From the NCBI GenBank assembly GCA_005791855.1, contig SXUH01000335.1, positions 1-11,497 of the forward strand: 11,497 nucleotides of DNA, in the 5' to 3' direction. How positions within the stretch are numbered: position 1 is the stretch's first letter; every line of letters starts with the position of its first letter. Of the stretch, positions 5,951 through 11,497 are shown in pieces. Under the pieces are notes generated by a model. That model had not been told where the DNA came from. It did no database searches and was given only the letters and a program-made list of their open reading frames with translations. This stretch comes from Bdellovibrionales bacterium (GTDB lineage: Bacteria > Bdellovibrionota > Bacteriovoracia > Bacteriovoracales > Bacteriovoracaceae). The translations under genes and the position numbers were made by a program.

Positions 5951-7006
5951 GTGTTCATCATCAGGCCCATCGACCAGAAGGACCTCGACGGGCTGATGCA
6001 GCTCCTGGAGAAGTCTGGCCACGGCCTCACCTCCCTCCCGAAGGATCCGGAGGTCCTGAAGAAGCGGATCCGGATCTCCGAGCGGAGCTTCCTCCACCGC
6101 GGCGACGGCCCCGGGGGAGAGGACTACCTCTTCGTGATGGAGGAGCTCTTCACCGGGAAGATCGTCGGCGTCTGCGCCATCATCTCCAAGATCGGCGGCT
6201 TCGAGCCCTACTACTTCTACCGGCTGGAGAAGACCCACCACGAGTCCAAGTCCATCCACGTGAAGAACGACGTCACCTCCCTGCACTTCCACTTCATCCA
6301 CAACGGCCCCGCGGAGATCTGCTCGCTCTACCTGCACCCGGACTTCCGGAACTCGCAGAACGGCCGGTTCCTCTCCCTCTCGCGCTTCCTCTTCATCGCC
6401 GAGAACCGGAAGCACTTCGAGGACCAGGTGATCGCCGAGCTCCGGGGGATGGTGAACGACTCGGGCCACTCCCCGTTCTGGGACGCGGTCGGGAAGTACT
6501 TCTTCAAGATCGACTTCCCGACGGCCGACTACCTCTACGTGAAGAACAAGAAGTTCATCGAGGAGCTCATGCCGAAGTACCCGATCATCGCCAACCTCCT
6601 GCCGGAGGACGCGCAGTTCGTGATCGGGAAGGTCCACCTCAACACGGAGCCGGCCAAGCGGATCCTCGAGCAGGAGGGCTTCCGCTTCTCGGGCCTCGTC
6701 GGGATCTTCGAACCGGGCCCGGTGCTCATCGCCGAGGTGGACAACATCCGCGCCATCCGGGAGAGCATCGTCGGGGAGATCGAGGAGATCTCCGAGAAGC
6801 CGTTCAAGACCGAGATGTATATCATATCGACGACCTCGGGTACCTTCCGCTCCGCCCTCGGCGGGGTCACCCGGCTCAAGTCCGGGAACTACAAGATCTC
6901 CGGCGTCACCGCCGCCGCCCTGAAGCTGCGCCTGGGGGATAAGATCCGCTTCGTCTCCTTCAAGCCCAAGGCCCCGGCCAAGAAGAAAGCCTCCGCGAAG
7001 AAGTAG
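5951..7006 (+). CDS. astA: Arginine N-succinyltransferase (AstA family)
   Basis: AstA uses succinyl-CoA to succinylate arginine (or ornithine), the first step of the arginine succinyltransferase pathway, in the cytoplasm. The 351-residue protein matches the family along its length. It has MFIIRPIDQKDLDGLMQL and GHGLTSLPKDP at the N-terminus, YLFVMEELFTGKIVGVCAI, GFEPYYFYRLE, the EICSLYLHPDFR and GRFLSLSRFLFIAENR acyltransferase core, VIAELRG...GHSPFWDAVGKYFF, KFIEELMPKYPII and PAKRILEQEGFRF. The start is GTG 5951, directly after the upstream TAG with no gap and only a weak Shine-Dalgarno, which implies translational coupling. It is slightly longer than typical because of a basic tail, about 15 residues rich in lysine, alanine and proline (PAKKKASAKK). 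No astB, astD or astE is in the window, so the rest of the pathway must be elsewhere or the enzyme has another substrate. Confidence 0.9.
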   Translation: MFIIRPIDQKDLDGLMQLLEKSGHGLTSLPKDPEVLKKRIRISERSFLHRGDGPGGEDYLFVMEELFTGKIVGVCAIISKIGGFEPYYFYRLEKTHHESKSIHVKNDVTSLHFHFIHNGPAEICSLYLHPDFRNSQNGRFLSLSRFLFIAENRKHFEDQVIAELRGMVNDSGHSPFWDAVGKYFFKIDFPTADYLYVKNKKFIEELMPKYPIIANLLPEDAQFVIGKVHLNTEPAKRILEQEGFRFSGLVGIFEPGPVLIAEVDNIRAIRESIVGEIEEISEKPFKTEMYIISTTSGTFRSALGGVTRLKSGNYKISGVTAAALKLRLGDKIRFVSFKPKAPAKKKASAKK

Positions 7007-7030
7007 CACTAGGCAAATTTCCCCCAGCCC

Positions 7031-7058
7031 TTGAAACCTCTGAATATTATTGGAGAAT
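7031..7058 (+). promoter_or_regulatory. Probable sigma70 promoter for the YceI-cytochrome operon
   Basis: TTGAAA (7031-7036, 5 of 6) and GAGAAT (7053-7058, 4 of 6) are 16 bp apart in the 85-bp AT-rich gap after astA. Transcription would begin near 7065, about 27 nt before the yceI ATG. There is no hairpin terminator between astA and this point, so read-through from astA is also possible. Confidence 0.45.
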
Positions 7059-7091
7059 AAAACATCTTCCATTCTTTCAAAAGGCTCATCG

Positions 7092-7577
7092 ATGAAGCTC
7101 TTCCTCGCCCTCGCCGTCCTCGTCTCCACCACCGCGGCCTTCGCGGACCCGAAGCTCACCCTGCTGGTGAACCTCAGTCCGGCCGGGTCGTTCCAGGCCG
7201 TGAGTAACAAGGTGAAGGGGAACCTCATCAAGACCGGAGACGCCTTCACCGCGGACAAGATCTCCGTCACCGTCGAGTCGTTCAAGACGGGCATCGAGCT
7301 GCGGGACGAGCACCTCTGGAAGCACATGCAGGCGTCGAAGCATCCGAAGGCGACCCTCACCGCGGTGAAGGGCCAGGGCGGGAAGGCCACCGGGACCCTC
7401 GAGGTGAACGGGATCAAGAAGCCGGTCACCATGAGCTACAAGGTCGCGGGCCAGGAAGTCCTCGCGAAGTTCTCCGTCAAGGCCTCGGACTTCGCGCTCC
7501 CGAAGGCGGAGTACCTCGGGGTCGGCGTGGACGACGTGGTGAACGTCGAAGCCACCTTCCCGTTTAAGGCAAAATGA
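7092..7577 (+). CDS. YceI-family periplasmic lipid-binding-like protein
   Basis: YceI proteins are small periplasmic lipocalin-like beta-barrels that bind isoprenoid or other amphiphilic ligands; many lie next to cytochrome genes. This 161-residue product has a Sec signal peptide (MKLFLALAVLVSTTAAFA|DPKL). It then shows the family signature: a segment rich in strands (FQAVSNKVKGNLIKTG), TVESFKTGIELRDEHLWKHM with the conserved T-G-x-x-x-R-D-x-H-L, KHPKATLTA, and GTLEVNGIKKPVTMSYKV. The start is ATG 7092 with AAAAGG at 7079-7084 (7-nt spacing). An upstream in-frame start at 7050 is rejected because it would bury the signal peptide. The TGA stop overlaps the next ATG in an ATGA junction, so it is coupled to the cytochrome lipoprotein. 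It is GC-rich from its first codon, unlike other transcription-leading genes here. Confidence 0.9.
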   Translation: MKLFLALAVLVSTTAAFADPKLTLLVNLSPAGSFQAVSNKVKGNLIKTGDAFTADKISVTVESFKTGIELRDEHLWKHMQASKHPKATLTAVKGQGGKATGTLEVNGIKKPVTMSYKVAGQEVLAKFSVKASDFALPKAEYLGVGVDDVVNVEATFPFKAK

Positions 7578-7939
7578 AAATCCTCTTCCTCGTCCTCGCG
7601 CTGGCCAGCTGCCAGACGTACAACTCGAACACCGACGACGAGGCCAAGTACGGCCCCACGGACCTCGTCGGGGGCGCCGAGTTCGTCGTCGCCTTTCCGA
7701 TCATCCAGAGCCGCTGCATCAACTGCCACACCGGGTACCACAATGCCTGGTCGAACTACAAGGACAGCCGGGACTGGGTGACGAACAACCTCATCGTCGG
7801 CGGCGATCCGGACAACTCCGACTTCATCGTGCGGATCTTCAACCACGGGAGCGCGACCTCGAACATGCCCATGGGCGGCTCGCCCCTCCCGGCCTCCGAG
7901 TACAACGCCCTCGTGGACTGGGTGACCAATGAACCCTAG
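7574..7939 (+). CDS. Monohaem c-type cytochrome lipoprotein
   Basis: The 121-residue product has a short lipoprotein signal peptide with a lipobox LASC, acylated cysteine C13, and Q14 at the +2 position, which predicts outer-membrane sorting. The mature part has one c-haem site, C48-I-N-C51-H52. A later pattern, GDPDNSDFIVRIFNHG then NMPMGGSPLPASEYNALVDWV, resembles the planctomycete-type small cytochrome (PSCyt1) arrangement: GDP..S.. .R, MP.g..PL...E...L..W[IV]. M98 or M100 may be the sixth haem ligand. It is predicted to be a membrane-anchored periplasmic electron carrier. The start ATG overlaps the yceI stop (ATGA), and AAGG at 7566-7569 is the ribosome binding site. The 3' end overlaps the next gene by 11 bp. 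No redox partner enzyme is encoded nearby except the neighbouring haem-barrel protein. Confidence 0.85.
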   Translation: MKILFLVLALASCQTYNSNTDDEAKYGPTDLVGGAEFVVAFPIIQSRCINCHTGYHNAWSNYKDSRDWVTNNLIVGGDPDNSDFIVRIFNHGSATSNMPMGGSPLPASEYNALVDWVTNEP

Positions 7940-9089
7940 GTTCCCGCGCTCGCTCCTCCTCTGGGCCCTCCTCCTCGCGACGAGCCTCTCCTCTTACGCG
8001 TACACGAACTTCATCGGCCACAGCTACACCTCGTGCCTGAACTGCCACTACAACCCGACGGGCGGCGGCCCCCTCACCGACTACGGCCGCGCGGTCTCGG
8101 CGACGGCCATCTCCTCGAAGATGTTCTACCCCGACGCCTGGTCGGAGGAGAAGGTCGCCTACACCTCCGGCTTCCTCTTCCGCAAGCCGAAGCAGGAGTG
8201 GCTCCGGACCCAGGTGAACTACCGGGGCTTCCAGGTCGTCCGCAACCCCGGCTCCGAGAAGAACGAACAGAAAGAGTGGATCAACATGCAGCTCGACGGC
8301 CGGCTCATCCTGAAGTTCGGCCAGAACGATAAGTTCGTCGCCGTCGGGAACTACGGCTACGCTCCCCTCCCCGAAGGCGTGGAAGACCAGCCGGAGTGGC
8401 GGAGCCGGGAGTACTACCTCGGCTACCGCTTCTCACCGAAGTTCGGGATGTACGCGGGCCTCATGGACAAGGCCTACGGGGTCAAGGTCATCGAACACAT
8501 CGCCTTCAGCCGGACCGCTCCCCAGGTCGCCCAGAACGACCAGGTCCACGGAGTCCTGGGCCACTACCTCGGAGAGAAGTGGGAGATCACCGGGCAGGGC
8601 TTCGCCGGGAACCTGGGCCAGGACGCGGACCTCCAGATGAAGGGCGGGAGCATCCTCGCCGAGCGGACCACCTTCGACCTGCACCGGATCGGGTTCTCGG
8701 CGCTCCAGAGTAAGAACGAATTCCTCACCCTCCAGTCCTACGCCCTTCATGGCCGCTTCAACCTCAAGGAAGGCTCGGCCATCCTCACGGAAGTGGGCCA
8801 GACCAACCGGAAGACCTTCAACGGCCTCGACGACCGGACCATGCGCTACGGTCTCCTCCAGACCTACCTGCGGCCCTTCCGGGGAGTCTACTTCCTAAGC
8901 AACATCGAATACTTCAACCGGGACATCCGGGAGAGCGACTACACCGTGCGCTGGGGGCCAGGCCTGCAGTTCTTCCCGGTCCAGAGAGTCGAGCTCCGGC
9001 TCGACGCCTACAACACCAGAAGCTTCTCCACCAACGCCTCGACCCGGGACTCGTGGATGTACCTCTTCCAGGCGCACCTATGGTTATGA
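7929..9089 (+). CDS. Outer-membrane beta-barrel protein with N-terminal c-type haem site
   Basis: The 386-residue protein starts with a signal peptide (RFPR then a leucine-rich core, cleavage after about A24). A haem-attachment motif C36-L-N-C39-H40 follows, then NPTGGGPLTDYGRA. H31 just upstream could serve as a distal haem ligand. From about residue 75 to the end the sequence is a succession of amphipathic beta-strands with many aromatic residues and alternating charge (EYYLGYRFSPKFGMYAGL, GVYFLSNIEYFNRDI, VELRLDAYNTR). It closes with SWMYLFQAHLWL, which looks like an outer-membrane beta-signal. The barrel would be roughly 14-16 strands, by length only. I read it as a barrel with its own periplasmic haem, but I do not recognise a named family. 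The ATG at 7929 overlaps the cytochrome lipoprotein by 11 bp. Its end overlaps the next gene. It may be a small porin-cytochrome-like conduit or a haem-linked porin; this is inference. Confidence 0.75.
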   Translation: MNPRFPRSLLLWALLLATSLSSYAYTNFIGHSYTSCLNCHYNPTGGGPLTDYGRAVSATAISSKMFYPDAWSEEKVAYTSGFLFRKPKQEWLRTQVNYRGFQVVRNPGSEKNEQKEWINMQLDGRLILKFGQNDKFVAVGNYGYAPLPEGVEDQPEWRSREYYLGYRFSPKFGMYAGLMDKAYGVKVIEHIAFSRTAPQVAQNDQVHGVLGHYLGEKWEITGQGFAGNLGQDADLQMKGGSILAERTTFDLHRIGFSALQSKNEFLTLQSYALHGRFNLKEGSAILTEVGQTNRKTFNGLDDRTMRYGLLQTYLRPFRGVYFLSNIEYFNRDIRESDYTVRWGPGLQFFPVQRVELRLDAYNTRSFSTNASTRDSWMYLFQAHLWL

Positions 9090-10108
9090 AGACGCTCCTG
9101 GCGCTCCTCCTCCTCGTCCCGTCCCTCACCGCGCTCGCCAACGAGATCGAGCGGGCCTACCGGGCGAAGGACTTCAAGCGGGTCGCCGAGATCTACCAGG
9201 CGAACCCCAAGCGGGCCTACACCACCCGGGAGCTCATGATGCTCTCCCTCGGGCTCCGGAAGAACCAGCTGTACCGCCAGGACATCATGCTCAACGTGCG
9301 GATCATCAAGAAGGAGTACGGGAAGCTCCACAAGGCCATCCTCTCGGACATGAAGCAGGGGAACACCATCGACGCCGACGCCTACCCGAAGTCCCTGAAG
9401 ATCATCTACTGGAACCTCATGAACGACTACGGCCGGATCATGCAGGGGTACAAGGACGTCCAGGAGGTCAACGCCAAGGACCGGCAGCACTACGCGAGCT
9501 TCAGCAAGCTCCTGAGCGAACTCGAGTTCCGGGAGAAGGAAGTCGACAAGCTCAACGACGAGATCACCGCCCACATCCAGTACCTCGAGAACAAGGTCTA
9601 CAAGTTCACCTTCGGCTTCAACCTCCAGTACCTCAGCTGGCAGCAGGTCTCGACCCTCGAGGGCCCGACCACCAGCACCTCCCTCATCGTGACGAACCGG
9701 GGGTACTGCGCGGGGGTGGAGGCCGGGGTCGAGAACTACCGCTACCACTACTACGTCGATGCGTGCCTCATGCTGGGGTCCGGGGGGGTCTCCTCCACCG
9801 GCTCGGCCATCAACTACCAGCAGTCCAACATCCCCGCCTACGGCGTCAAGGGGGGCCCGGGGATCTCCATGATCGTCTCCTCCTCGAGGTCCCGGATCGG
9901 GATCAAGCTTCCCGTGATCTACAACATCCAGGAACTCTCCCAGCCTCGGAACGCCGGGTACTCGGTGAAGGAAGAGTCCCCCGTCTCCTTCGTCGCCACC
10001 CTCTACTCCCGCTGGCAGTTCGAGAAGTTCTTTCTCCAGACCGAATTCGGCCAGTATGTCCAGAAGGACCAGACCCTCTGGAGCCTCGGGATCGGGAAAA
10101 GTTTCTGA
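9080..10108 (+). CDS. Exported protein with helical/coiled-coil N-domain and small C-terminal outer-membrane barrel
   Basis: No family recognised. The 342-residue product has a signal peptide (MKTLLALLLLVPSLTALA|NE). Next comes a helical region of about 115 residues, beginning AYRAKDFKRVAEIYQANPKR, that looks TPR-like. A charged coiled-coil follows at about residues 140-173 (LLSELEFREKEVDKLNDEI and on), then about 170 residues of alternating strands rich in Tyr, Gly and Ser. The end is LWSLGIGKSF, with the terminal phenylalanine typical of outer-membrane proteins. The barrel portion is the size of an eight-stranded one. Two starts compete. ATG 9080 has AGG at 9070-9072 (7-nt spacing). ATG 9086 forms an ATGA overlap with the upstream stop and removes two residues. 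Either keeps the signal peptide. It is the fourth and last gene of the envelope operon. A possible role is as an outer-membrane anchor or partner of the haem barrel. Confidence 0.75.
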   Translation: MVMKTLLALLLLVPSLTALANEIERAYRAKDFKRVAEIYQANPKRAYTTRELMMLSLGLRKNQLYRQDIMLNVRIIKKEYGKLHKAILSDMKQGNTIDADAYPKSLKIIYWNLMNDYGRIMQGYKDVQEVNAKDRQHYASFSKLLSELEFREKEVDKLNDEITAHIQYLENKVYKFTFGFNLQYLSWQQVSTLEGPTTSTSLIVTNRGYCAGVEAGVENYRYHYYVDACLMLGSGGVSSTGSAINYQQSNIPAYGVKGGPGISMIVSSSRSRIGIKLPVIYNIQELSQPRNAGYSVKEESPVSFVATLYSRWQFEKFFLQTEFGQYVQKDQTLWSLGIGKSF

Positions 10109-10141
10109 TCCGACTAGGATTTCTGTAATAATTCTTTTTTT
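10109..10141 (+). terminator. Weak possible terminator after the envelope operon
   Basis: ATCC-GACTA-GGAT forms a four-base-pair hairpin at 10109-10121. A run of eight T (10134-10141) follows, but about 12 nt further on. Stem strength and spacing are poor for an intrinsic terminator, so this is a low-confidence call. No better hairpin is visible before the next gene. Confidence 0.25.
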
Positions 10142-10174
10142 TCCTGACAGTGCGTCCCGAAGCACCGAAATGCC

Positions 10175-10188
10175 CCTATACTTATAGG
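10175..10188 (+). promoter_or_regulatory. -10-like element within a perfect inverted repeat upstream of the receiver gene
   Basis: CCTATA-CT-TATAGG is a perfect 6-bp inverted repeat with a 2-bp centre. It contains TATACT (10177-10182, 5 of 6 to a -10), 20 bp upstream of the start codon. No convincing -35 lies 16-18 bp upstream. The best TTGACA-like word, CTGACA at 10144-10149, is 27 bp away. It could be a promoter with an overlapping operator, or a chance palindrome. Confidence 0.35.
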
Positions 10189-10201
10189 AAACAGGGATCT
10201 T

Positions 10202-10585
10202 ATGGAAAAAAATCTATTAATCGTAGATGATGAGATCGAACTGCGTGAAGGACTCGCGGAACTTCTCAGCGACGCCAAGGCCCGGATCTACACCGCCGCC
10301 AATGGCCTCGCCGCACTTCGGATCATGGAAGACGTGCACATCGACTGCGTGGTGACCGACGTCAAGATGCCGGTGATGGACGGGATCAAGCTCATCCAGG
10401 CCGCGCGGTCCAAGGGGCTCGAGTCCGAGTTCATCTTCTTCACGGGCCACGGATCGGACGAGCTCCGGGCCCTGGTGAAGAGCTACGGGGCCCACGACCT
10501 CTTCACCAAGCCCGAGTTCAGTTCCCTCGAGAAGGCGGTCCACGCCCTCCTCGCGAAGGTTCCGGTGCTCGCTACTGCCCTCTAG
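10202..10585 (+). CDS. Stand-alone response-regulator receiver domain (CheY-like)
   Basis: At 127 residues this is a lone receiver domain with no output domain. All key residues are present: acidic pair D9-D10, phospho-acceptor D53 in VVTDVKMPVMDG, T81 in FFTGHG and K103 in FTKPEF. The switch position near 101 is F. Such proteins relay phosphate or act by protein contact; the partner kinase is not in the window. AGGG at 10193-10196 gives 5-nt spacing to the ATG. The first 15 or so codons are AT-rich, then the usual GC-rich codons take over, as in other transcription-leading genes here. The 3' end overlaps the convergent DUF1338 gene by 14 bp with no terminator between them. It lies 93 bp after the envelope operon, so the two might be co-expressed, but the AT-rich gap suggests its own promoter. 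Confidence 0.92.
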   Translation: MEKNLLIVDDEIELREGLAELLSDAKARIYTAANGLAALRIMEDVHIDCVVTDVKMPVMDGIKLIQAARSKGLESEFIFFTGHGSDELRALVKSYGAHDLFTKPEFSSLEKAVHALLAKVPVLATAL

Positions 10586-11375
10586 AGGTGCTCTCGAAGA
10601 TCTTGTCGGCGGAGTTTGCCACGAAGCCCTGGTAGAGCTTCCCGTTTTGCAGCGGGTACCGCTTGGCGAATTCGTAGTAGCAGGCCGGGACGGTGAGTTC
10701 CCCGTCTTCGAACTGGACCGTGATGTTATTGGCCAGGGTCGACGACTGCTCGAGGTAGACGTCCTTCGACCCCTTGACCTCGCCGCCGCTCGAGTTGAGC
10801 TTGAAGCCGTTTTCCTTTAAGTACTCGTTGAGAACTTTGATGTCGGAGAACCCTTTGAGCTCGTTGATGAAGACGGTGAAGTGGTTTGGTCGGTACCCGA
10901 AGGCGGCCACCCAGGCGGCGTAGTCGCTCTCCTTCAAGAGGGCCTGGTAGGTGTCCTTGGTCACCTTCCACGGTCTCCCGATGGAGACGAAGTCGAACTG
11001 CCGTTCCATCCCCGGCGGGATCTGGTCGATGAGGCCCTTCACGGTTTTCTGCAACGCAGGCGAGAAGTCCTCCAGCTTCAGTTCGGAGATAAATATTTTA
11101 GGTAGGGAGTCGTCCGCGTGCTCGTAGTGTTTTGCGTAAAGCTTCTTCTCAGGAAAGTGATAGTCGCCGCAGTACTTGTAGCCGGAGGCGGTGAAGGGGG
11201 CCGCCATGACGTCGATCCCGACCCTCGGGTGGTTGAAGGTCCGGAGGGCGATGTGGTCGTTCTGGATCCTGTCGCCGGTACCGGTGAGGAGGTCGTAGAT
11301 CTTCTTCGCCATGGGATTGATCGCGATGTAGTCGATCCACATCTTATCCAACAAAGCTGGTAGAGTTTTAGCCAT
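10572..11375 (-). CDS. DUF1338 family protein, 2-oxoadipate dioxygenase/decarboxylase-like
   Basis: The 267-residue protein matches the DUF1338 family, whose characterised member HglS turns 2-oxoadipate into 2-hydroxyglutarate with Fe(II) and O2 in lysine breakdown. Candidate 2-His-1-Glu metal ligands are H41 in NDHIALRTFN, H165 in RPNHFTVFIN and E235 in ACYYEFAKRYP. R45, four residues after H41, fits the conserved H-x-x-x-R pattern of the family. The protein is of the short type, without the extra length of the 450-residue bacterial enzymes. The start ATG (11373-11375) has AGGAGA upstream with about 5-nt spacing. The gene is read from the strong promoter at 11398-11427. The first 13 or so codons and a patch at about 11085-11160 are AT-rich relative to the rest. 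Family membership is fairly sure; the substrate is inferred from HglS, and short members may differ. Confidence 0.85.
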   Translation of the reverse strand: MAKTLPALLDKMWIDYIAINPMAKKIYDLLTGTGDRIQNDHIALRTFNHPRVGIDVMAAPFTASGYKYCGDYHFPEKKLYAKHYEHADDSLPKIFISELKLEDFSPALQKTVKGLIDQIPPGMERQFDFVSIGRPWKVTKDTYQALLKESDYAAWVAAFGYRPNHFTVFINELKGFSDIKVLNEYLKENGFKLNSSGGEVKGSKDVYLEQSSTLANNITVQFEDGELTVPACYYEFAKRYPLQNGKLYQGFVANSADKIFESTSRGQ

Positions 11376-11397
11376 AGGTCTCTCCTGGTGTAGGGAG

Positions 11398-11427
11398 ATC
11401 TTAGCAGAACTCCGGATTAAGTGTCAT
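11398..11427 (-). promoter_or_regulatory. Sigma70 promoter for the DUF1338 gene
   Basis: On the minus strand ATGACA (11422-11427, 5 of 6 to the -35) and TAAGAT (11398-11403) are 18 bp apart. The -10 is preceded by TGC, giving an extended -10. The predicted start near 11391 leaves a short leader of about 15 nt holding the AGGAGA ribosome site. Confidence 0.65.
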
Positions 11428-11435
11428 CTTGATAT

Positions 11436-11463
11436 GGGATAATCCCGGCAAAAAGGCTATAAT
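11436..11463 (+). promoter_or_regulatory. Promoter with operator-like palindrome before the last, partial gene
   Basis: A perfect TATAAT -10 lies at 11458-11463. The region where its -35 should be is occupied by the palindrome GGGAT-A-ATCCC (11436-11446) and matches TTGACA poorly. This arrangement suits a regulated promoter in which a dimeric regulator binds over the -35. TTGATA at 11429-11434 is a better -35 word but sits 23 bp from the -10. Confidence 0.5.
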
Positions 11464-11492
11464 CTTCCTACTCCCCGCTTAAAGGAATTCAT

Positions 11493-11497
11493 ATGCA
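11493..11497 (+). CDS. Start of a further plus-strand gene, cut by the window end
   Basis: ATG at 11493-11495 is preceded by AAAGGA (11481-11486) with 6-nt spacing, and by the TATAAT promoter element about 30 nt upstream. Only the start codon and two bases of the second codon are visible, so nothing can be said about the product. Confidence 0.55.

Noticed and set aside
4978..6942. Plus-strand open frame of 654 codons across the aminotransferase and astA in another frame
   Set aside because: Arginine/proline-rich shadow translation of two recognised genes, with no domain and no sensible start.
4457..7432. Very long open frame (991 codons) antisense to the aminotransferase, astA and yceI
   Set aside because: It spans three well-supported genes, has a low-complexity product rich in Val, Leu, Asp, Glu and Gly, and is a by-product of strong C/G-ending codon bias. 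No ribosome site or family signature.
9008..10165. 385-codon minus-strand frame antisense to the helical-barrel gene
   Set aside because: Shadow of a gene that has signal peptide, operon overlap and a barrel end; the antisense product is low complexity.
1..11497. CRISPR array, insertion sequence, tRNA or rRNA
   Set aside because: No spaced direct repeats, transposase-like protein, terminal inverted repeats with target duplications, or tRNA cloverleaf was seen.

Overview
The window looks like chromosomal DNA from a Gram-negative bacterium with an outer membrane. Evidence for this is a lipoprotein signal, two predicted outer-membrane beta-barrels with aromatic-rich ends, periplasmic c-type haem motifs and sigma70-like promoters. 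Gene interiors are GC-rich with strongly C/G-ending codons, while intergenic DNA and several gene edges are clearly AT-rich. The mix of a fused alpha/beta E1 dehydrogenase, an aminotransferase-AstA pair, a YceI/cytochrome/barrel operon and a lone receiver protein would fit a Bdellovibrionota-like or deltaproteobacterial lineage. That placement is inference, with low to moderate confidence.

Layout. (1) 1-1234, plus strand: the 3' part of nrdR, then nusB, then a small protein I do not recognise. All three overlap at their junctions. (2) 1237-4387, minus strand: two separately terminated units. One is a secreted protein of about seven short repeats (1275-2108). The other is a fused 2-oxoacid dehydrogenase E1 (2270-4312). 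Each is followed by an intrinsic terminator. (3) 4313-4561: divergent AT-rich promoter region. (4) 4562-7006, plus strand: a class III aminotransferase with lysine 6-aminotransferase-like signatures, directly abutting an AstA-type arginine N-succinyltransferase. (5) 7031-10108, plus strand: a four-gene, end-to-end overlapping envelope operon. It encodes a YceI-family periplasmic protein, a lipoprotein with one c-type haem site, an outer-membrane barrel with its own N-terminal haem site, and a helical/coiled-coil protein ending in a small barrel. (6) 10202-10585, plus strand: a stand-alone receiver domain. Its 3' end overlaps a convergent DUF1338 (2-oxoadipate dioxygenase/decarboxylase family) gene at 10572-11375. 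(7) 11376-11497: a divergent promoter region and the first codons of another plus-strand gene.

Two themes stand out. The envelope operon looks like an uncharacterised periplasm-to-outer-membrane haem module. The fused E1, the aminotransferase, AstA and DUF1338 all point to amino-acid breakdown, possibly lysine and/or arginine, feeding central metabolism. Assignments rest on motifs and family recall only; no database search was run.
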